A DNA stretch of 18,409 nt from an uncultured Alphaproteobacteria bacterium (GTDB lineage: Bacteria; Pseudomonadota; Alphaproteobacteria; Caulobacterales; Aquidulcibacteraceae): NCBI GenBank assembly GCA_937967725.1, contig CALBSY010000296.1, positions 1-18,409 on the forward strand. The letters run 5' to 3'. Made by a program: the position numbers and the translations under genes. Of the stretch, positions 13,977-18,409 are shown piece by piece. Position 1 is the stretch's first letter; each line of letters begins with the position of its first letter. The notes under the pieces are model-generated. The model was given only the letters and a program-made list of their open reading frames with translations, was not told the DNA's origin and ran no database searches.

Positions 13977-14005
13977 GGCGCTCCTGGCCTGATATGTGAG
14001 CGGCA

Positions 14006-14845
14006 ATGCGCGAACGGCTGGCAATCTACTTCAACGTCCATCTTGTCTCGGATTCCACCGGGGAGACACTGGCCGGGGTGATGCGCGCCACCTGTGCGCA
14101 GTTCGACAACATTATGCCGGTTGAACACTCGTACTTTTTGGTCCGTTCAGTGCGGCAGCTTGAGCGGGTTATGCGCGAGATTGAGGACGCGCCGGGCGTA
14201 GTGATGTTTACGCTGTCCAATCTAGAGCATCGGGCGATCCTCGAGGCGCGCTGCCATGAGATCGGGATGCCGTGCGTAGCGGTGCTCGATCCGGTGTTAG
14301 ATGTCACCTCCCGCTACCTGGGATTGGAACTGAACCACCGGGTAGGGGCGGCGCGGAAGCTCAACGCGGAATATTTCAAGCGCATCGACGCGCTCGACTT
14401 CGCCATGGATCACGACGACGGCCAGCAGGTCGTCGAGCTGAAAGACGCCGACGTGATTCTGGTAGGCGTGAGCCGCACCTCTAAAACGCCGACAAGCGTC
14501 TACTTGGCTCACCGCGGCGTGAAGGCCGCCAATGTGCCGTTCGTCCCAGGCGTGCCCCTCCCGCCGGAAGTGTTCGCTGAAAACCGGCCGTTGGTGGTCG
14601 GATTGCTGATCTCGGCGGATCGTCTCATCCACATTCGGCGCAATCGGCTGGTGGCGATGAAGGAGACGCGCGCCGGCAGTTACACCGACGAAGACGCCGT
14701 CCGGCGCGAGGTGATGGACGCACAGAAGCTGTTCGAGCGCGAGGGATGGCCGACCGTCGACGTGTCGCGCCGGTCAATTGAGGAAACCGCGGCGGCCGTG
14801 CTCAATCTGCTGGCGGAACATCGCGGGGAGCACCGCGGCGGGTGA
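14006..14845 (+). CDS. Pyruvate, phosphate dikinase / PEP synthase regulatory protein (PSRP, DUF299)
   Basis: This bifunctional regulator (an ADP-dependent Ser/Thr kinase and Pi-dependent pyrophosphorylase) switches PPDK or PEP synthase off and on, and so controls pyruvate-PEP flux. Its 279 residues match the family: HLVSDSTGETL at 12-22, a P-loop GVSRTSKT at 154-161, and TSVYLAHRG after it. The family includes RP001 of Rickettsia, the gene that borders Cori in Caulobacter. The ATG at 14006 is preceded by GAG about 6 bases upstream. It leads a tight run in which its TGA overlaps the GTG of maf. Whether the target is PPDK or PEP synthase cannot be told here. Confidence 0.95.
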   Translation: MRERLAIYFNVHLVSDSTGETLAGVMRATCAQFDNIMPVEHSYFLVRSVRQLERVMREIEDAPGVVMFTLSNLEHRAILEARCHEIGMPCVAVLDPVLDVTSRYLGLELNHRVGAARKLNAEYFKRIDALDFAMDHDDGQQVVELKDADVILVGVSRTSKTPTSVYLAHRGVKAANVPFVPGVPLPPEVFAENRPLVVGLLISADRLIHIRRNRLVAMKETRAGSYTDEDAVRREVMDAQKLFEREGWPTVDVSRRSIEETAAAVLNLLAEHRGEHRGG

Positions 14846-15432
14846 GCCTGATCCTAGCTTCCGGCAGCGCCGCGCGCCGGCGCATGCTTCAGGACGCGGG
14901 CCTCGCGTTCCGAGCGGAGACGCCGCGCATCGATGAGGAAGCGGTCAAGGCGAGCTTGCGCGCGGAGGGCCTGAAACCGCGTGATCAGGCCGACGCGCTG
15001 GCGGAGCTCAAAGCGCTCTCGGTTTCACGAGGCCGACCGGACTTCGTACTTGGCGCCGATCAGATGCTGGCGGTCGAGGGCGAAACGCTCGACAAGCCAA
15101 AACATGCCGATGAGGCCCGCGCACATCTGCTGCGGCTGCGTGGAAGGACACATGAACTCATCACCGCCGCGGTGGTGGCGCGCGAGGGGGCGGTGATTTG
15201 GCGCCACATCGAGACGCCACGGCTAACCATGCGCGCTTTCTCAGATGCGTTCCTCGACGAGTATTTGACGCGCGCGGGACAGGGCGCCCTGAGTTCGGTA
15301 GGCGGCTATCAGCTTGAGAACATTGGCGCGCAATTGTTCGAACGCGTCGATGGCGACTACTTCTCCGTGCTCGGCCTGCCGCTCTTGCCGCTGCTTGCGT
15401 TCTTACGCGACCATGGGATTGCGCCGCGATGA
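14842..15432 (+). CDS. maf: Maf family nucleotide pyrophosphatase
   Basis: Maf proteins hydrolyse non-canonical or regulatory NTPs to monophosphates and have been linked to septum control. The 196 residues carry the opening LILASGSAARRRMLQDAG (phosphate-binding S and R residues), GADQML with the catalytic Asp (about 71-76), and the closing block ERVDGDYFSVLGLPLLPLL. The variant GADQML instead of GADT, and the C-terminus, fit the alphaproteobacterial Maf-like subgroup, so the exact nucleotide is uncertain. The GTG start at 14842 overlaps the previous stop (GTGA), and its TGA overlaps the ATG of aroE. A start lower down would lose the phosphate-binding loop. Confidence 0.92.
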   Translation: MSLILASGSAARRRMLQDAGLAFRAETPRIDEEAVKASLRAEGLKPRDQADALAELKALSVSRGRPDFVLGADQMLAVEGETLDKPKHADEARAHLLRLRGRTHELITAAVVAREGAVIWRHIETPRLTMRAFSDAFLDEYLTRAGQGALSSVGGYQLENIGAQLFERVDGDYFSVLGLPLLPLLAFLRDHGIAPR

Positions 15433-16232
15433 ACACGAAGCGGTATGCTGTCATTGGCGATCCGGTGAGCCAGTCACTGTCACCGCTGTTGCATCAGGGC
15501 TGGATCGCCGACCACGGGCTTGACGCCACTTACGAGGCGGTCTTGCTGCGCAGCGAGGATCCCGTGCGCGCCATTCGCGGACTAACGCGGTTCGCCGGCT
15601 TGAACGTCACGGCGCCGCATAAGGCGGCCGCGGCGAAGGCGGCGGATCGCTCGGAAGATGGTGTCGCGAACGTGTTGCGCTGGGAGGCCGACGGCACGTT
15701 GTCGGCATTCAACACCGATGGCGCGGGGTTCGTTGAGGCGGTGGAGGAAAGCGTGCCGCAATGGCGCGCGCGCACGAAGGCGGTGCTTATCATCGGCGCG
15801 GGCGGTGCGGCGCGAGCGATCACAAAGGCGCTGGCTGGCAGCCCGAGCCTCATCGTCGTGAACCGCACGCACGCGCGGGCGGCCGCCCTGGTGGAGCAAT
15901 TGCCGGCTGCGACCGCGAGGTCGTGGGAGGAACTGCCAGCGCTATTTGCCGCCGCCGACTTGATCGTGAACGCGACCACGCTAGGCATGAGCGGCTCGCC
16001 CAGTCCCGAATGGCCGGTTCAATGCTGCAAGCGTGACGCAATCATAGCCGACATCGTCTATCGCCCGCTTAAAACGGCGCTATTGGCTTCCGCGCGCGCG
16101 GAAGGACTAACCACGATCGACGGCCTGGGCATGCTCATTCATCAGGGCGCGCGGGCGTTCGAGATCTGGCATGACGCCAAGCCGGACACGAAAATAGCAC
16201 GTCGACGGCTCATGGCGGCGTTGGCGTTATGA
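15429..16232 (+). CDS. aroE: Shikimate dehydrogenase
   Basis: AroE reduces 3-dehydroshikimate to shikimate with NADPH in the aromatic amino acid pathway. Its 267 residues show the substrate-binding SQSLSP at 14-19. The NVTAPHK motif holds the catalytic Lys (K65) with N59. The second catalytic acid is D97 in FNTDGAGF, and the NADP motif GAGGAARA is at 123-130. The segment LIHQGARAFEIW near the end is also typical. Its ATG overlaps the maf stop and its stop overlaps the coaE ATG, so it sits in a four-gene translationally coupled run. Length and motifs fit the AroE class rather than quinate dehydrogenase YdiB. Confidence 0.96.
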   Translation: MNTKRYAVIGDPVSQSLSPLLHQGWIADHGLDATYEAVLLRSEDPVRAIRGLTRFAGLNVTAPHKAAAAKAADRSEDGVANVLRWEADGTLSAFNTDGAGFVEAVEESVPQWRARTKAVLIIGAGGAARAITKALAGSPSLIVVNRTHARAAALVEQLPAATARSWEELPALFAAADLIVNATTLGMSGSPSPEWPVQCCKRDAIIADIVYRPLKTALLASARAEGLTTIDGLGMLIHQGARAFEIWHDAKPDTKIARRRLMAALAL

Positions 16233-16822
16233 TCGTGATTGGCCTCACCGGTTCTATCGGCATGGGAAAGTCAACGGTGGCTCGCATGTTCGCGGAGGAG
16301 GGCGTCGCCGCGTTCGACTCCGACGCTGCCGTACATGAGCTTTACTCCAAGGACGGCGCCGCGGTTGCGCCAGTGGCGGCCGCATTTCCCGGCGTGGAGC
16401 GTGGCGGTGCAATCGACCGCGTTGCGCTGTCGGCGCGTGTGGTTGGCGATGCCGAGGCGATTGAGCGTCTGGAGAAGCTCGTGCACCCGTTGGTGCGTCA
16501 GGCTCAGGCGAACTTTCTCGCCGCACAGCGCACCGCAGGGGCCCCTGTGGCCGTGCTCGACATCCCCCTTTTGTTCGAGTCTGCGGGGGCCGAACAGGTC
16601 GACAAGGTGGTTGTCGTCTCGGCGCCGCCTGCGGTGCAACGCGCCCGCGTGCTTTCGCGGCCAGGCATGACAGAGGAGAAGTTCGAGCGGCTTTCGGCGC
16701 GGCAAATACCGGACGCCGAGAAGCGCGCCCGGGCCGATTTTGTGATCGACACCGGCGGAGACCTTGAAGCCACGCGCGCCCAGGTCAGGGCGGTGCTAGA
16801 CGCGCTGCGCGAACAGGGCTAG
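16229..16822 (+). CDS. coaE: Dephospho-CoA kinase
   Basis: CoaE phosphorylates the 3'-OH of dephospho-CoA, the last step of coenzyme A synthesis. The protein has 197 residues. It opens MIVIGLTGSIGMGKST, with the P-loop GSIGMGKS at 8-15. DSDAAVHELY follows and is the family's substrate-binding segment, then LVHPLVR and VLDIPLLFESAG. Its ATG overlaps the aroE TGA (ATGA), and dnaQ starts 10 bases after its stop. The order aroE-coaE-dnaQ is the one seen beside the Caulobacter origin. Confidence 0.97.
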   Translation: MIVIGLTGSIGMGKSTVARMFAEEGVAAFDSDAAVHELYSKDGAAVAPVAAAFPGVERGGAIDRVALSARVVGDAEAIERLEKLVHPLVRQAQANFLAAQRTAGAPVAVLDIPLLFESAGAEQVDKVVVVSAPPAVQRARVLSRPGMTEEKFERLSARQIPDAEKRARADFVIDTGGDLEATRAQVRAVLDALREQG

Positions 16823-16832
16823 CGCCATCGCT

Positions 16833-17576
16833 ATGCGCGAAATCGTGTTCGATACGGAAACCACCGGTGTGTTCGCTGAGCATTCCGAGAAGGAATTGTG
16901 CGATCGAATCGTGGAGATTGGCTGTGTCGAGATCTTCAATCTCGAGCGCACAGGCCGTGAGTTTCACGTCTATATCGACCCGGAGAGGTCGGTTCCTGAG
17001 GAGGTGGTGCGCGTTCACGGACCACCGCGCGATTTTCTCGCCCAGCCCCGCAAGTCTGCGCACGTGGTCGAGGAGTTTTTGGAGTTCCTCGGCGACTCTC
17101 CATTCGTTGCGCACAACGCCGCCTTCGACCAGGGATTTATCAATGCCGAACTCGCGCGCTGCGGCCGGCCTCCCGCCGCCGCCGAGCGCTTCGTCGACAC
17201 GCTGCTGATTGCGCGGAAGCGCTTTCCGGGCGCCTCGTGCTCTCTCGATGCGCTGGCCAAGCGCTATCAGCTCGACCGCTATGGCTTCGATCTCGCCGCG
17301 CGCAAGGGTCCGGGCGGGCACGGAGCGTTGGTCGACGCGCGCATTCTCGCCGAAGTGTATCTGCAATTGCGCGGCGGGCGTGAACAGCGGCTCGCCTTCG
17401 ATGCTGGCGAGGCCGCCGTCGACAACGCCTCAGTCCTGCGCCCGGTACAGTTCGTGCGCCGCGACCCGCGGCCGCAGCCGCTGCCAACTCGCGTCACTGC
17501 CGAGGAGGAAGCGGCGCACGCCGCCTTCGTTGCGGGATTAGGTCCGAACGCACTGTGGCTCAAACAAGCGAGCTAG
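16833..17576 (+). CDS. dnaQ: DNA polymerase III epsilon subunit (3'-5' exonuclease)
   Basis: DnaQ is the proofreading subunit of the Pol III core. Its 247 residues carry the DEDDh exonuclease motifs. The first is IVFDTETTG with D7 and E9. The second is FVAHNAAFDQGF with D99. The third is GGHGALVDAR with H163 and D168. The C-terminal 60 or so residues are the tail expected to bind the alpha subunit; a Q-L-F-type clamp motif was not evident, which may reflect divergence. The ATG at 16833 follows coaE by 10 bases and is probably in the same transcript. Its stop is 4 bases from the convergent secB stop. Confidence 0.96.
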   Translation: MREIVFDTETTGVFAEHSEKELCDRIVEIGCVEIFNLERTGREFHVYIDPERSVPEEVVRVHGPPRDFLAQPRKSAHVVEEFLEFLGDSPFVAHNAAFDQGFINAELARCGRPPAAAERFVDTLLIARKRFPGASCSLDALAKRYQLDRYGFDLAARKGPGGHGALVDARILAEVYLQLRGGREQRLAFDAGEAAVDNASVLRPVQFVRRDPRPQPLPTRVTAEEEAAHAAFVAGLGPNALWLKQAS

Positions 17577-17580
17577 CTAT

Positions 17581-18108
17581 CTAGAATGCCGAAGTCGGCG
17601 GCGCTGGTTGCTGCAACGGCTGCTCGCCGTTGTCGGTGCGATTTTGCCGTTCGCGCAACTCGGCCCAATAGAGCGGCGTGAAGTCGATCGGATTAATCAG
17701 TAGGGGCGGGTAACCCCCCTCGCGCGTGATCTCAGCCAATATCTGTCTGCCAAACGGGAACAACAGCCTTGGACACTCGATCCAGATCAGGGGCTCTACG
17801 TCGTCTGCACGCACATTCATGAACTGGAAAACCCCAGAATAAACCAGGTTTGCCGAGAACATGACCGACTCGCCGCGCTTGGCTTGGACGTTGATGCAAA
17901 GATCGACCTCGAAGGCGTCGCCGCGGTCGCCCATGCCGCGCGACTTCACCTCAACGCCCATATCGATGGTGGGCTGCACATCCATCGTTTGCGCCGCGGC
18001 CGCCGCCAAATTCTGGAATGACAGTTCTTTCACGTACTGGGCGAGCACGCGCAGGTGTGGGGAATCGGCTGGAACTTGCGCGCCCTCAGGTGCTGGATGC
18101 GTGGTCAT
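17581..18108 (-). CDS. secB: Protein-export chaperone SecB
   Basis: SecB is a tetrameric cytosolic chaperone that holds preproteins unfolded and passes them to SecA. The protein has 175 residues from the chosen ATG at 18108. Family marks are YVKELSFQNLAAAA, VMFSANLVYSGVFQF, the CPRLLFPFGRQIL segment and PPLLINPIDFTPLY near the end. The open frame runs upstream to 18165, but the extra 19 residues do not match SecB, so the shorter start is taken. The ribosome site is weak. It points away from the neighbouring Tim44-like gene and converges on dnaQ. Many alphaproteobacteria place secB near dnaQ and the Tim44-like gene. Confidence 0.95.
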   Translation of the reverse strand: MTTHPAPEGAQVPADSPHLRVLAQYVKELSFQNLAAAAAQTMDVQPTIDMGVEVKSRGMGDRGDAFEVDLCINVQAKRGESVMFSANLVYSGVFQFMNVRADDVEPLIWIECPRLLFPFGRQILAEITREGGYPPLLINPIDFTPLYWAELRERQNRTDNGEQPLQQPAPPTSAF

Positions 18109-18252
18109 GCGCCAACTCGCGAGAAACCGGGGGAGGGCGCTACCATGAGGCGCGCCCGGCGCCAACGCAACCGCGCTGGCGAAACGCGCCTGTTGGCACT
18201 ATCTTAACAGGCTGCACACCATGCGGCACACTTGCGCCGCTCGGAGCTCTCA
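18109..18252. other. secB / Tim44-like divergent spacer
   Basis: This 144-base divergent spacer must hold promoters for both flanking genes. I see a TTAACAGG at 18203-18210 and a TTGGCA at 18193-18198, but no pair of boxes with convincing spacing. Confidence 0.4.
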
Positions 18253-18409
18253 GTGGACCAGGGCCTAGTAGAAATACTCGTTTTGGCGTTCATCGCCGGG
18301 TTTGTGCTGTACCGGCTGTACACGACGCTCGGCCGGCGCACGGGCGAAGAGCGCCCACCCGCCGCTCGTCCAGCGCCCGCGCCGGGCGAATTACCCACAG
18401 AACGCCCGC
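18253..18409 (+). CDS. Tim44-like (TimA family) adaptor protein, N-terminal fragment
   Basis: This is the first 52 codons of a gene cut by the window end. The GTG at 18253 follows GGAG at 18243-18246. The translation begins MDQGLVEILVLAFIAGFVLYRLYTTLGRRTG, that is, a single membrane helix (about 5-20) followed by R-L-Y..LGRRTG and then a Pro/Arg-rich linker. This head is characteristic of bacterial Tim44-like proteins, whose Tim44 domain would lie beyond the edge. Its role at the inner membrane is not settled. Divergent from secB across a 144-base spacer, as in Caulobacter relatives. The call depends on the N-terminus only. Confidence 0.75.
   Translation, partial: MDQGLVEILVLAFIAGFVLYRLYTTLGRRTGEERPPAARPAPAPGELPTERP

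Larger units (their letters stand above)
13665..14005. other. oriC: Presumed chromosomal replication origin (oriC)
   Basis: This 341-base gap contains no credible gene and separates divergent hemE and the PPDK-regulator gene, the same junction that holds Cori in Caulobacter. It contains five GANTC sites, two TCCCCAA motifs, two near-consensus DnaA boxes (13846-13854 and 13968-13976), a TCCACA core (13866-13871, minus strand) and two direct repeats of GCAAAAA (13790 and 13803). The first 50 bases beside hemE and 13785-13810 are AT-richer than the surroundings and could unwind. Transcription direction switches from leftward to rightward across it. The call rests on context plus motifs; function is not shown. 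Confidence 0.8.

Noticed and set aside
16959..16974. parS-like half in dnaQ
   Set aside because: Only the left arm GTTTCACGT matches; the right arm has no similarity.

Overview
This looks like the replication-origin neighbourhood of a GC-rich alphaproteobacterial chromosome, most likely from Caulobacterales or a relative such as Hyphomonadaceae. Two gene blocks support this. On the left is parB-parA-rsmG-mnmG-mnmE ... rho-hemJ-hemH-hemE. On the right is a PEP-synthase/PPDK regulator, maf, aroE, coaE, dnaQ, secB and a Tim44-like gene. In Caulobacter the origin (Cori) lies between hemE and the homologue of Rickettsia gene RP001, which is the PPDK-regulator family. The same junction occurs here at about 13665-14005. 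The genus cannot be named from the sequence alone.

Layout. 1-5884 (minus strand): partial parB, parA, rsmG, a DUF3088 thioredoxin-like gene, mnmG, then a spacer with a tRNA 5'-half remnant and a parS-like site, then mnmE. 5906-6160: a small DUF6489 gene. 6244-8848 (plus strand): a dienelactone hydrolase, a lipoprotein glycerophosphodiester phosphodiesterase and a quinone oxidoreductase, running against the prevailing direction of this arm. 8849-9454: a glutathione S-transferase. 9471-9583: a hairpin-rich intergenic element. 9592-13664 (minus strand): rho, hemJ, hemH, hemE. 13665-14005: the presumed oriC. 14006-17576 (plus strand): PPDK regulator, maf, aroE and coaE joined by ATGA/GTGA overlaps, then dnaQ. 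17581-18108 (minus strand): secB. 18253 onward: the start of a Tim44-like gene.

Most genes left of 13.7 kb read leftward and most right of 14.0 kb read rightward, which is what is expected if replication forks leave from the gap. The presumed origin holds five GANTC (CcrM) sites, two helically phased TCCCCAA motifs and a few near-consensus DnaA boxes. I could find no full CtrA site in it. ParA, ParB and at least five parS-like 16-mers between 2.0 and 8.3 kb form the chromosome segregation system. The spacer before parB also carries two GANTC sites and a CtrA-type half-site, which suggests cell-cycle control of parB.

By function, the window covers segregation (parAB), ribosome and tRNA modification (rsmG, mnmG, mnmE), late haem synthesis (hemE, hemH, hemJ), transcription termination (rho), central metabolism and cofactor supply (PPDK regulator, aroE, coaE), DNA proofreading (dnaQ) and protein export (secB). 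I see no rRNA, CRISPR array, transposase or prophage gene.
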